Notes: generated from the sequence alone by a model not told the origin. Counted from the first letter of the stretch, positions 9,961 through 21,555 are shown. The stretch: 64,000 nucleotides of DNA from Multifurca ochricompacta (GCA_022496185.1 WTXG01000015.1:405286-469285); one strand, 5' to 3'. Program-made: numbers and translations.

Positions 9961-12752
9961 CGAAATTGATGAGTAGCCTTGCAAGTTTTATTTGTAGATC
10001 GTTCGCTACACATGATAATCTAAAGCATATATAATTCTGAATGGAGAGGAAAATAATGCTATTTCATGGCCAAAACAGAGAGGTTTTTATTACACATAAG
10101 GTTGGTGTAACATGAGCTCCAAATCAGTGTAAGTAAGGTGGCATAGGGAAACAAAGAGCTATGGGTATGGGTATGGGTAAGGGTAAGGTGAAAGAAATAA
10201 CGAAGGAGGCTGGTACTAAGTGACATGAGCTGAAAGGCAGTAGAATAATACGAGGATCTGTAAAAACGCACGAAAGTACCCTTTCCTTAAATAACTGTCC
10301 TTGGGTGTGAGTGGCATTGCAGCGTACAACATCCTTCTGCAGTGGTGGCACAATGAAAACGAGTGGCCAAAGGGAAAGCTTGATAGAGCATCGACAAGGC
10401 TGACGAATGAGAGGTTGAGGCTCATAACTAGGGCACTTGAGCAGACTAAAAGACATGGGGAAGTCGGTGGTGTTGGGTGGGGGAACGACGAGGAAGGCGG
10501 GATATAAAGACAAAGACAACTGAGCGAGGCTGAGCGGGCAAGTGGTCAAGATAGGCCTGGATTTCTGAAGGCAGAAGGATTCGGGCCCAGCGCCCTAATT
10601 ATCCTTTACAGTGGTGGCACAGTGAGATGGGTGGCAAAGGGGAAGGGCAACAGATGGAGGCTTGTAACAAGGGTGAGGTTCGATGTAGAGCGCAGCAGAC
10701 AAAGGCAATCCTAGGTGGTGCGGCACATATCCAAGCTCAAGACAAGGTGACGAAATAAACAATGTGAGAAGTGGACGAGAAACCGTTGTGTAGGATAAAG
10801 GGAGTGGGGAGGGTAGGAGAGGAGAGGAGAGGCCTGGAGGGCGAGGTTGGGAATGATCAGTAAGTAAGGTTCCAAAGCCCTGCGCTGAGCTATCCTTACA
10901 ACTTACACAACAATGTTATGGGATGTTGTGGCTTTGGATGTCGCGGTATGCAAGTGTAGGGAAATGCGGAGGAGCGCCCTTTTTATAACAGATTAGTCCC
11001 CTTCAAGGCCACCCTCGCTTGTGTCTTCGCATCTACAGTATGAACTCAGTACGACTGAAAAATGGCTTTTATAAGACTGGGGCACCACTTCGGCCCCTGT
11101 ATTGATGTGGATCTGCGTGAGTTTGAAGGGGGGGAGGGTTTAGTTCCGCAGAGAGCGGGAGAAAAGGTAGTGAAGGAAGTTGGAAGCGAGGAGGCAACCA
11201 GAATAAGGCTTTAGCTGAGAGAAAGCGAGTGGAGAAGAATAATTTCAGCTGGTGAGAGCTTGATAAAGAGTGGGAAGGAGAATGTCGAGGGGGGGTCTTG
11301 CAGAATGTGTCGGAGACCGTGACGTTGATGTTTTCGTCTTCGTCGTAGGCGCGGGCTAGATCACACTAGAAATTTAGGAGGGAAGAAGAGATGCTCTATT
11401 CCAGGTGGAAACACCTGTCCTTATATACATCCGGTCGGTATGCAACGACTTCAAGGCCAAGTATATCGGGCTTTGATAGCATCGCCGAGGTGGATGGAGA
11501 GGTGCGAGAAACAGCGAACAATCAAGGGGAGAGAAAACAAAGGGAGATGACTCGGAGAGCAGGTATGAGTGAAAGAAAAATTATGAAGGATCAAACTTCT
11601 TATTGAAAGGAATCACTGAAAGTGCAAGGTGTATCAGTAGTTGTAAACAAAGAAGTATAAGGGAGATGAACGCAGAGAAATAATCTCCTCCGAGACAAAC
11701 GTTCGGCGCGAGTGGCATCCCGCTCATGAAAGCATCCGTTTGAGAAGCCGCGACAGTGGCTGGTGGCGATACCAAAGACAGCTTTGTGGCTTGAAAGGGA
11801 GTTTAAAGGGTGGAGAAAAGTCTTTGACGCAATAAAAGGCAAGCCTGGGCGAACTTCTACGCCTCTTCAGGGTGGCGCGACGAGTGCCTGTGGGTCGGGA
11901 TAAGGCAGACAAAGGAAAAATTAAGGAACAGAGGAGAGGACATTGAGTGGCACGATCAAGAGGCTTTTCAAGCCACAGCCAGGGGAGAGGCTAGAAAGAG
12001 CTGAGATCGAAGTCGCGAGCAAAGACGAGCTGGCTTCGAGTCATGTATGTGGTTGAGCTTTGTGCCCAGTACCGAGCCATATTTACAGTTCCAATTCCTT
12101 CAAGTCTTCTCTAGGAGAATGCGTCTCTGACAGGCCACCGGCTGTGACGTGTCCTTGGTGAATCTGAAAGACTCTAAAAGGCCATCACGCGGGGTTTACC
12201 AATGGGAGGATAAATGTCCAAGAGCCATTGTCAAGATTCTCAAAGGGAAAACCAGGCTAGCACGAGTCGTAAACTGTTGTGTTGTTCCGTTGTTCCATTA
12301 CGTCTCAAGAAGCATGGTGGCGTAACTGCCACACTCTGACCCTGAAAGAGGCCGCAATCGGGAACAACAAAATCAAATATTGGGATGATATCCTATCCCT
12401 TATCCTCATTCTCCTCTCCCCCTTCCTGTAACCGAAAATTTTAGAAAGGAATCCATTGAACATGAAATGGCCTTTTTAATGCGGCCAAGCCAAAAAGTTG
12501 TCTTTGGCTGAGTCCTAAGTGAGAGTAACAAACCATCGCACTGTCCACCTTGGGACTATTACTATCTGGGGTAAAAAGCACCTTGGCTTCTTTGCGGTTT
12601 GCGGCCCTACTTATCGGATCTTTCTGAAGCCCCAATAGGGTACTAGAGCACGGTAGCTCATCGCAAAATCAGCAGATTATCTTTACCGAGTTCCCACTTG
12701 TCCGCCAGTGTCACACTAGTTTCCTGCTGTAGAAACTTTAACTGAGACCACG
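9961..12752. other. Long purine-rich non-coding stretch
   Basis: About 2.8 kb of mostly G/A-rich plus strand with no open frame showing recognised domains. It has a short (GGGTAT)n run near 10158-10190. An imperfect duplicated motif, CAGTGGTGGCACA with flanking purine-rich sequence, lies near 10337 and 10607. CT-rich sequence near 12400-12430 and the stretch before 12753 may hold the MFS promoter. A lineage-specific intron-rich gene or ncRNA cannot be excluded. Confidence 0.4.
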
Positions 12753-14801
12753 ATGACCCCATCGGAAATACAACTCTCCAGACTTAATAACCCCGTCGAC
12801 ATTTTGGAGATGGCGCAGCGCGAATCTTCGAGAACGTCCCTGCCCCCTCTTGTGATGGCGCCATCAGCGGCGCCATCGCCTCCTGCGGGGACCACAAAAT
12901 GGAAAATACGTCTTCAGATGATGAGCCTTTGCTGGACTATGTTCCTCATGGGATGGAATGACGGATCGCTCGGTCCACTGCTACCCAGGATCCAGAAGGT
13001 GTATCATGTATGGCGTTCTCTCTCTGGCTGGTAAGAGGGTGTGTTGGATTACTATATCCAGTATTTTCACAGGTGAATTTCTTCGTCGTGTCACTTATCT
13101 TCATATCAAACTGTCTGGTGAACTCCGTCTTCAATTCCTCACACACCCGGAGTTTGATACCCCTCACTCCTAGGGAATCATATTAAGTGGACTAATGAAC
13201 GTATACCTGTCGCAGAGACTGGGATTTGGAAAAGTATTGGTCATTTCCCTCCTTTTTTCCATGTATCTGAACTTGTGGGTCTTCAAGGTGATTTCTCTTG
13301 GTAGATCGATCCATAATGCCTTCGTTCAAAATCTAACACTGATGAGCAGGGTCTGCCCTCTCCGTCATTGTATACTGCATCCAGATACCAGCACCTCCTT
13401 TTCCTGTATTTATCTTGTCATACTTCATCAATGGGTTTTCCATGGGTCTTCAGGTTTCTTCCTGACCATTTTTGGGAAACTCAGTATTGACTTGGCAAGT
13501 TCAGGGCGCACATGTGAACGGTTATGTTACAAGCCTCAAGCGCCCAGCCTCGAAACTTGGCATAGCTCACTGCGCCTATGGTGGGCATCATTCACCTAGA
13601 TTCTTACTGAACAACAATCTGATCTACATGACAATCTAGGCCTTGGGGCCTTCTCAGCACCTTTGCTTGCTACTCGCGTTGCACAACTCCCACGCTGGTC
13701 GTTCCAGTATCTGGCATCTATCGGGATTGCCCTCGTCAACGTTTCTTTGCTTGCCTTTGTCTTCCGGTTCAGAAAGCAGGACAGTGAGACCTTTGTTGTA
13801 TCAACACCTGTACAAAAACAAATAACTGCTGTCCATACCTTAGAATGCATGCACGAAATCGGTGAGAGCATGGAAGAACGAGAGACGGACCACGAGAACC
13901 ACTACGTGCAGATAATGCGCCACAAGACGATCCACTTGATCGCCCTATTTATCCTTTTTTATGTTGGAGTAGAGGTCACTATCGGCGGTATGACTCTACT
14001 CTGTTCTTTATAGATGAAACCTGACTGTTGACCCCTTGCTTTACTAGGGTGGATTGTTTCATATGTTATCGATATTCGAGGAGGTGGTCCATCCGCAGGC
14101 TACATTTCTTCTGGATTCTTCGGAGGTATTTAGTTGTGCACACCACCTCATCGATTGTTTAAGCGAAGGCAGGGCTCGCTCTGGGTCGCGTTTCCCTCCT
14201 CTGGGTCAACAGAAAGGTTGGATCTTCTTCACTGTCTAAAGCACGATCTGCAATTCCATCAACTTGCAATAGCTCGGTAACCGAAGAGCTGTTCTCATTT
14301 ATATGTTCCTCGCAATGATGTATGGAACTTTTTCACCTCCTCTCAAAGAGGGACTCCATTTCATCATTATTCATCGCTCCCCCGTAACTAGCTTTGAGCT
14401 CGTTGTTTGGACCGTACCTTCTCTCATCTCGGGTGCCGTCGCCATATCGCTGATTGGTCTCATCCTTGGACCGATTTATCCCATCGCGATGGACGAGACA
14501 GGAAAAGTCCTCCCGCGCTGGCTGTGCACGGGGGCCATTGGCTGGATCGGCGCGTTTGGTACCGCAGGCTCTGCCCTCATGCCTTTTACCGCCGGGGTTC
14601 TGGCCCAGCAAAAAGGAATTTGGACGTTGCAGCCGTTGTGAGTCGGTCTATCTATCTAATGACCCCCTTCTCGTCAGTTAGTGGGTCGGAGGAGTTCGCT
14701 TACTTAGCTCGGTTGAATCCCCAAGGCTCCTGTCTATGATGGCACTCATGGTCGGCCTGTGGGTGGTTGTTCCACGACAGGATCCCAGGCGTGAAGATTG
14801 A
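12753..14801 (+). CDS. Major facilitator superfamily transporter (12 exons)
   Basis: Plasma-membrane or vacuolar multi-pass transporter of unknown substrate, of the fungal MFS group found across agaricomycetes. Exons about 12753-13007, 13073-13117, 13174-13233, 13288-13300, 13350-13445, 13500-13580, 13640-13987, 14048-14125, 14173-14216, 14273-14319, 14392-14637 and 14726-14801 give one frame with GT-AG introns. Motifs include FLMGWNDGSLGPLLPRIQKV (TM1), VYLSQRLGFGKV (loop 2-3), PRWSFQYLASIGIALVNVSL, GWIVSYVIDIRGGGPSAGY, GFFGGLALGRVSLLWVN, LISGAVAISLIGLILGPIYP and the last helix ending VVVPRQDPRRED. The central cytoplasmic loop is charged (MEERETDHENH). The 13-nt fourth exon is needed to restore the loop. 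The exon 5/6 junction is the least certain. Confidence 0.82.
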
Positions 14802-15102
14802 ATTCTCGATGCATCTCGTCAACACCCAGACTTTATTTTTTTTGTGCCGTTCTCATGAACTAGTTGGCGAAGCAGGTGAACGCATTCGTGGTTCATCCGC
14901 GCGGCATCGAATGGGTCGAAGGAGGGGACGGACGAGACAAGTATGCCTCTGATTCTCCATGCAAAATTCGAGAGGGAATGAAATGGGGGAGCAGCCCATC
15001 AAGAAGTTGCTTAGCACACAAATAAAGGGAAATGAGAGAGAGAGAGAAATGCTGTTTGATTTTTTTGCTTCTACTGGCTGGTCATACTACAAGCATTGTA
15101 TG
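14802..15102. other. 3' flank of MFS gene, no gene seen
   Basis: AT-containing spacer with a GA dinucleotide run near 15034-15046. Nothing coding is recognisable. Confidence 0.4.
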
Positions 15103-15197
15103 TACAGTGGGTCAAAAAACTGCCCCAATGTTTGCTCATTTTGGAAAGATTGGCATTGTAATGCCTGATGTGGGATGTTTTATTAAACAGTCATGCT
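15103..15197. mobile_element. Truncated Tc1/mariner-type terminal end
   Basis: TA followed by CAGTGGGTCAAAAAACTG (from 15105) matches 14 of 18 bases of the terminal repeat of the Tc1 foldback at 52190. Only this end is present; the sequence is cut by the copia LTR that begins at 15198. Confidence 0.5.
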
Positions 15198-15655
15198 TGA
15201 AGGAACAGGCATGGTGCAGGCTTATATTCTAGATACTACTGTACTACTATCTATCTCACCTTGTTAATTCAGAGACTTAGCTGCTTGCAATAATGCAATA
15301 ACAACTGCTTCATCTATAGCAGTTTTAGTGGCTTTATATACATTAGATGTACTATTATCAGCTACTAATTTAAAGTAAAACAAATGCATTATCTTGCTTG
15401 TTAATGAATGTGATCAAATCACATGATCAATCTGAGATATTTATACTCAGTTATCTAATTAATGTGAAATGCATTTTGATCTCATCAATTAATGTTATCT
15501 AAACACAATCACAATAATGTTGGACCACTATCCTGGTATCTCTGTACCAGTACTCTGGTTCAACACTCCCCCTTGCTAAGTGTCACTGCTAAGTGTGCTA
15601 AGCAATGTGTTTTTACTTAGGCAAGGTGATCTCTAGCCCAACTTGATGTTGACAC
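15198..15655 (-). mobile_element. Ty1/copia LTR with 3' internal stub (truncated)
   Basis: 15198-15565 has TG...CA ends (TGAAGGAACAGGCATGG ... CTCTGGTTCAACA) and matches the LTRs of the complete copia element at 46136-52171 along its length. Directly inside is the same C-rich polypurine complement (CTCCCCCTTGCTAAGTG), then about 90 bp of internal 3' sequence before similarity stops. It is therefore a 3' end of a related, older copia copy truncated inside. No partner LTR lies nearby. Confidence 0.75.
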
Positions 15656-15723
15656 AGTCAGGTGTCGCACGATGCAACTCTGCATGACCTCATATAGGAG
15701 GTTGTGTACCACTATGAACCTGA

Positions 15724-15798
15724 GGCCGTGTAGCTCAGTGGTTTAGAGCACCGGACCTGGCTTGTCCAGAGGTCTTGGGTTCAATCCCCAACATGGCC
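15724..15798 (+). repeat. tRNA-like sequence (SINE head or tRNA relic)
   Basis: 75 nt fold nearly into a cloverleaf: acceptor GGCCGTG/CATGGCC, D-stem GCTC/GAGC, T-arm TTGGG-TTCAATC-CCCAA. A-box (TAGCTCAGTGG) and B-box (GGTTCAATCC) are intact. The anticodon arm has a mismatch and two surplus bases, and there is no intron. A related copy sits on the minus strand inside a hAT element at 28180-28258. That suggests a dispersed tRNA-derived element rather than a working tRNA gene. Confidence 0.55.
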
Positions 15799-15957
15799 AT
15801 TTCTTTTCTAGTGTGTGAGCCAGGGTCCTGTTTAAGGTCCCTTGATCGGGGTGTGTGTTTAGCCAACACTTGACTCCTGAACTGTTATGACCTCTGTGTT
15901 TGCCCAGCCACCCTATTTTCTTTGATCTTCACGACACAGACCCTTCTGTTCCATCTA

Positions 15958-17560
15958 TGTTATGTCCAGTGTGGGATGTTCCACATGACTAGTGATTGTC
16001 AAGGGTTTTCATACCTGCACAGGTAAGTGCCACGGGTTTTGCCAGGTATGGGTATGGGTATACGGCTCCCAACCCATGGAAACCCGTACCTGCGCGGTGG
16101 GTTTGGCAGGTATAGGCACCAATCATGCATTGACAAGATCAGTAGAAATTCTAAGATAAAACACATCTGCAGCCACAAAAATAAAAGATCTCGTCTGATG
16201 TATGCTATAGGGTATCTTTAAATATGTTCTAGTATTATCATATGAAATATCAAAGCAGATCAACAGTGTGATGTAAAATAAAAGTGTTATCAGTGATCCA
16301 CTTCTTGAAAATCATGATGCACCTGTTTTATCAATGCACGACCAATTCTGCCGGTCTGGCACTATCTAAAATACTCTCTAGACTACTTTAGACTATAATA
16401 TAATCTAATTATCAAATTAGTTTACTGAAACAAGGCCTGCGTGTATCTACAAGCTGCATGGGGCAGCGACTACATTGCATCGCATGGTGGTCTGACCTCC
16501 TTCCTATTAAGGAAGGTTGACTTAAACGCACCAGGACAGTCACACTTGTATGAAATGAAACCAGAATAATAAAATAATAATGTAAATAAAGGATCCTTTC
16601 AATCTTCTGAACATAAACCAACAATATTTGAGGGATCTTGAGTAGCCATAAATGAACGTGTTGTGTCCAAGTGCTTATCTCCTCGACCGGGATGGCCTGG
16701 GCCATTTATCTGAAATGCGCAGAAATGCAAAGAACAGTCACACTCATATAAAATTGAAACCAGAATAATAAAATAAAAATGGAATCATAAATTATCTTAA
16801 TCTTATGAACATAAAACAGGAATTTTTGAGGGATCTTGAGTAGCCATAAATGAATGCATTGTGTCCAAGTGTGTATCTCCTTGACCAGGATGTCCCAGGC
16901 TGGATGTCCGAAATGTGCGACGCAAGTAAAGAACTTGCATGTGTTTCATTTTATGGGTAACCCAGGTATCAAAACAATTATCCAGGGGTTACCCCTGCAA
17001 ATTGCTATGTGTTCATCAAATTATTTTGCATTCTGTGTGGTTATCTGACAGGCTTTTCACCAATGTTCTATAACATCCTATCTAATCATCTCTGTATACT
17101 GTATTTTAGTTGTGCTTAAATAAAATTGAAAGCAGAATAATAAAATAAAAATGGAATAATGAATCATCTTAATCTTCTGAACATAAAATAAGAGTCATTG
17201 AGGGATCTTAAGCAGCCACAAATGAATGCGTTGTGTATCTTCTTGGTCCAGGAAGGCCTGGGCCAGGTATCTGAAATGCACGATGCAAGTAAAGAACTTG
17301 CATGCATTTTCACAGGTGACCCGCGGGTAACCTGTGGGTTACCTGTACCCATAGTGATGGGTATGGGTATGGGTACGGGTACCAATGAGGATACCCCAGG
17401 GTTACCCCTGCCAATCACTACACATGACTTGTGTGACAGTGTTCATTTGTGATCAGATAAGAGGTCAATAGGACCTCTTGGAGTTTTATGGGGACAAGTC
17501 AAAGTTGAAGGGGCTGTACCCTAAGATGATGTTGAGTGGAGAAGTGCCAAAAGCACTGAG
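15958..17560 (-). mobile_element. Gypsy family-B LTR fragment (minus), split by hAT element
   Basis: 15958-15989 plus 17421-17560 read, in reverse, like the 3' part of the family-B LTR at 31002-31566 (TGTTATGTCC ... GTGGGATGTTCCACATGAC ... CCCTAAGATGATGTT). The hAT element occupies the gap. The fragment ends at 17560, exactly where element A begins. Confidence 0.7.
15990..17420. mobile_element. Non-autonomous hAT-like DNA element (1431 bp)
   Basis: 8-bp target duplications CACATGAC (15982-15989 and 17421-17428) flank terminal inverted repeats TAGTGATTGTCAAGGGTT and AACCCTGGGG...CCAATCACTA. The removal point falls inside a gypsy LTR, and joining the flanks restores that LTR. Subterminal regions are full of GGGTAT/ACCCAT-type words, as expected for transposase binding sites. 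The AT-rich core has a partly repeated segment (GAATAATAAAATAAAAATGGAAT near 16560, 16760 and 17140). No transposase is encoded, so it needs one in trans. Confidence 0.78.
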
Positions 17561-18141
17561 TGTCATGAACTGACACCCTAGAAAACCTCCTGACCCCCCA
17601 GAAATCCTCAGACGCTCCCAGAGACCTTGTAAAACCCTCAGAGACGAAGATAACCCTAGATTAAGACCAGAGAAGGGCCGGTCTGGACCAGGGCCGGACT
17701 CCTGCCAAATTGGAGACCTGTGGGAAGAGTACTAACAGAACCCCACAATGTCTAAACAGCAGTCCACAAACTGCGGACTGCGGACTGCGGACTGCGGATT
17801 TCTAAGCTCAAAAGTGGGGCTATTCTCATTGGTGGATCAGTAGGGAGTTAAAGCGAAGTTAACCTCCCCTAAAGTGGTGCACAGACCAAAGTCCCGGTTG
17901 TAATTACGTATATAAACCCTTTGGGAATAGAATGGACAGCTCCAGACTGTCCACTTGTGATCCAGTTCCTGATTGCCTAGGAGATTAGCCCCACCTTGTG
18001 GAAGGCTTCTCATCCCTTGCCCTTGAGCTGTTCACTTTGTCTCTCTTGCACTTTCACCCTCACTCTCACCTTTGCCCACTTCCAAATCCCCTCCCCTCGC
18101 ATACAACCCACTGTCCAGGCAGTCGACAGTGAGTTGTAACA
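17561..18141 (+). repeat. Element A 5' LTR
   Basis: 581 bp, TGTCATGAACTGACACC ... GTGAGTTGTAACA. It holds a TATATAAA box at 17909-17916. A threefold CTGCGGA repeat lies near 17776-17800. Confidence 0.9.
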
Positions 18142-18153
18142 TTTGGACAGTCT
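17909..18153 (+). promoter_or_regulatory. Element A promoter, transcript start word and self-priming PBS
   Basis: TATATAAA at 17909-17916. About 33 nt on, AGACTGTCCA at 17944-17953 is a perfect 10-nt complement of TGGACAGTCT at 18144-18153, which lies 2 nt inside the LTR where a primer-binding site belongs. In Tf1/sushi elements the 5' end of the transcript itself pairs with the PBS and primes reverse transcription. GGACAGCTCCAGACTGTCC also forms a short hairpin. Confidence 0.75.
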
Positions 18154-18156
18154 CCT

Positions 18157-19247
18157 TTGCAGCAGACAGTGACTGACAAGTGCCCTAGTGTCCCAGAACA
18201 GCTCCCCTTTGACCAACTCTTCGGATCAAGCAGCCTCCCCCCCCTACGAGCTTACCCCCCCCACGAAATCCTCAACTTTGCTGCCTTAGTAGAGGCAGCT
18301 GCCACAGCATCCCCTGCCCCCCCTTCGTCGGTTTTGCCTCCTCTGGAACTCCCAGAACTTCACCCTTTCCCTGTGCCCTCCCCCACCCTCCAACTACCTC
18401 CCCTTGCTCCCCCAGGTCTTCTGAACGCGTCCAACACCTTTGGCACCCCCCCTCCTCGCTATATTCGCCTTCCAACCCCTGCCCCACCCCCTCCCACCAC
18501 TGCAAACGCTCTCTCCCCTCACCACCCTGGCACTGACCATCCTCCAGCACCTCCTGCTCTTCACCTTCATTGTCCTGTGTGCCTTGACCATCCAACCAAC
18601 CCTCACCAGTTTCTTATCTACCATTCGATTGACGGTAATCAAGAATCTTGGGTGCCCAGTCAGTTCTCGAGGGAGACCAGCCTTTTTGATCAATATCCCT
18701 GCTTCCTGGACGTGCTTGAGCATAGAGCTAATTACCTTCCTGGTGTGCTCGTTTCTTTCCGCTTTCCTCACTTCCATATCGTTCCTATTCGCCCTCGTAT
18801 TGATTGCTTCCTTCGTTCCACTTATTACCCCCCTCCCACTTTGTAAACATCAATCTCTGTGCCAAAGTAGGGTTCTTGGCCCCCAACATTCTTACCTTCC
18901 CCAAGGGCCTCCTCGTCTATTCCTGGAACGCTTCCATTGCCCGTCTTCATCGCTCCCTCTCCCCAGAACTCCAGGACGTCTTCAGTGGGGCTAGAGTACT
19001 GCTCCAAGGCTTTGATCTTCTGGACGGACACTTCCTCTCTTTGTTTGGCACCCTTAGCTTCACTGACATTGGGGTCCTAGTAGAAGAAAGATACTTCACA
19101 GTACGAGACATACTTAGAGACCATCTGGAGCTTGTCCCTTTAGTTTCCCCTGTTTGTCTACCCACCAACCCCCTCCCTTTCCTTCCCATACACCCTTCAG
19201 ACGGGTACCCTTGCTTTGAAGACATAGACTTTGATATCAACCTCTAA
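18157..19247 (+). pseudogene. Element A pre-gag coding region, part 1
   Basis: Open in one frame from 18157 to 18846, then in another to 19247, with overlap near 18804-18846. The first part is strongly Pro/Leu/Ser-rich. The second is more globular (GFLAPNILTFPKGLLVYSWN, LLQGFDLLDGHFLSLFGT, ERYFTVRDILRDHLELVPLV). Unlike most gypsy elements, gag does not start here. I do not recognise a domain. The frame changes resemble the single-base losses in the pol of the same copy. Confidence 0.5.
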
Positions 19248-19319
19248 ACAGTACGTTGTGCATAACTGTAGAGGTTCCTTGTAAATAAAAGAGTTCTTGG
19301 GTGCGGAAAATAGTGTCCT

Positions 19320-20240
19320 TCCCCACAGAAAGAGAAGACCGCCTCTGACGGGTCCAAAGACAATTTGACCACCTTTTCAACTTCACAGAGAAGCACAGCT
19401 CGCCCTCTTGTACCCAGAACCCCTCATCAGCACCCTCCACGACGACGGACAAGCAGAAGGCTGGTGTGATGTTGATACTATCTATCTACCCCTTCGTCTT
19501 CTCCTCCCATTTGGGCGAGTTCTCACTCAAACCCAGTACAACCAATTCCTGTCTGGACCTTGCCAAAGCATTCCCCGAGACTCCCAACACCAACTCCTTT
19601 ACTGGCACCTTGCTCAGCTCACCCATTCCACAGGGGACCCCCTTGAAACACTCCTGATCTGTGTCAATGACGAATATCTTTGGAGAGAGCACATCCCTCC
19701 TCGCATCCCAGAACTTGAAACACTTGTGCTCAGAGGGGAACGTCTTTATTACCTCTCTACCTTTCGTTTGGACCACATAAGAATTAATCTCACCTTTGAT
19801 GAGATCCGCCTCCACTCTGCTCCCTCCCCCTCTGGCTGGCGACTGGTAGAAACAGAAGGCATACAAATTGAATACCTGTGGACTGCTGATTACTGGGAGA
19901 CCACCTCTCGTAACCATTGCCCATTCCTTGTCAACCCTCCCATCTTCACAGACCCCCCTTATCTCCCTACCTACGCTGAACTCTCCCCCTCCCCAGAACC
20001 AGAAGATTCACATTTCCTACCCTTTCCCTTGCAGCAGTCACTCAAGAAGAAGAATGCCTCACCCAGATCCAGACAGCCTTAATTGGTACCACTACCACCT
20101 GGTCTGACCTTGAAACTCCCACAGAAAATACCTCGGACTTTGAAGAGAGTTCTCCTGTACCCAGACAGCACTGCCTCTGTGAGATTGATCTTTGCACCTG
20201 TAATTATGCCCAGAAACCCCCCCTACCCCCCCAGGCATAG
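19320..20240 (+). pseudogene. Element A pre-gag coding region, part 2
   Basis: Open from about 19408 to 20082 (HREAQLALLYPEPLIS, GWCDVDTIYLPLRLLLPFG, SIPRDSQHQLLYWHLAQLT, WTADYWETT). One missing base near 19385 would join it to FDHLFNF upstream, and another near 20040 to a downstream acidic and Cys-rich tail (CLCEIDLCTC). It looks like a structured protein with a disordered tail. No known family recognised. Confidence 0.45.
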
Positions 20241-20332
20241 TGTTGTGGAGACCTTCTGCCTTTGATACATACTTACCTTCACATTACTCAATCTAAGTAG
20301 GAAAAGGGAATAAAAAGAGACTCCTTTGCATC

Positions 20333-21548
20333 GTGGCTAGTATTACTGACTGGGCTATCAACCTGGCGTCCCAACACAGAAGAAGTCAGTCCAACTCCCC
20401 CCAAGATAGAAGAAGAAACCCTAGAAGACGTAGCAGTAACGATACACCGGCCACACCTGCCCCTCATCACACCACTAGAAGGCAAAGAGCGCAAACCCAT
20501 CCCAGTCCCAGTGCACCCCCACCAGAGCGACCACTTCCCCCAGTCCCAGAGCCCTTCCTTGCCCATCTAAACTATTCCCCTATTCCCCCAACATCCACCC
20601 AGCTTGCTTCAACATCAACACCCTTCCTAAACCTTCCGGTTGTAGAATCAGATCAGTCCCGATCCCAATCCCCTTCCATTGTTCACCTGGTCAACCACAT
20701 CTACCCTGCCACCGATATCTACGTCTCTGGGACATTACCAACTCGAAACCCCAGCGAACTACGAGAATTCCACCTTCACTGCTCTGCCCAACTTGCAACT
20801 CAAAGGGCCAATCACCTTGAGTCTACCATCCCTTGAGTGAAGCTAACCTATCACCACAGACCCCCTGTACTTTGAGAATCTCCTTTGGCACTCCACATTG
20901 TTATCTCTGCTCCAGGAATAGTTGAAGATATTACTGGATCCACAGGAACATCCGCAACTACCGCTAGATCGTGCTGTCCTTCGCCCCGCCTACCAAGTCT
21001 TCTATGCCTGGAACGCCCAAGGGTGGACTACATACCGCCTTAGCACCCGCTCTGAATGACCTCAGAAGACCTCTTACTGCTGAAGAATTAGCTCAGGTCC
21101 CCTTTGGTTTCACCCACCCTATTTTTGACTACGACGACCGTGCTTTTGTTGCTACCTGGAAAGGAGACAACTACTACACTCAGACTCTTGGACACGACTG
21201 GAAACGCCTTCGAGACAGCCGCATCCCTTCCTGTAAACAATATCTCAGTAATTTCCCCAACATTGACCTCATCAGCAACCTTGACCCCACACATTCTATG
21301 GAACATACAACGGAAAGGAAGTCCGTTGGTCTGACACCCATACAGCTGGGTCTATCTTAATAACCACCGTGTCCAATTCCCAGTTGCTTCCATCACCTCA
21401 GACGAAGAAGAAGTATCTCAGTCCCTTGAAGCCGTAGAGCAATCCCTTCGTGCTATCACCCTCAGAACCCCCCCTACTCTCCCATCCATATCCCTTGCCT
21501 CCACAACCACTGCCATTGCTTCACACCCCCAAAGACACCAACACCTCT
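20333..21548 (+). pseudogene. Element A pre-gag coding region, part 3 / possible Gag N-terminal part
   Basis: 20333-20836 encodes a basic, Arg/Pro/Ser-rich stretch (RRRNPRRRSSND). 20971-21545, with one frame change near 21340, encodes LTAEELAQVPFGFTHPIF and WKGDNYYTQTLGHDWKRLRD, then WVYLNNHRVQFPVASI. This last part recalls the short N-terminal module that precedes the Gag core in element B (tyrosine-rich YYIYYNG region), so it may be the authentic Gag N-terminus. Confidence 0.4.
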
Positions 21549-21555
21549 GAATATC

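Noticed and set aside
10140..10200. Telomeric repeat
   Set aside because: Only a few imperfect GGGTAT/GGGTAA units inside a gene-bearing region; not a terminal array.
15724..15798. Functional tRNA gene (GGC anticodon)
   Set aside because: Anticodon stem has a mismatch and surplus bases, and a diverged relative lies inside a transposon; better called a tRNA-derived repeat.
18272..18777. Long minus-strand open frames opposite the Pro-rich pre-gag region
   Set aside because: Gly/Glu-rich shadows caused by C-rich coding on the plus strand.
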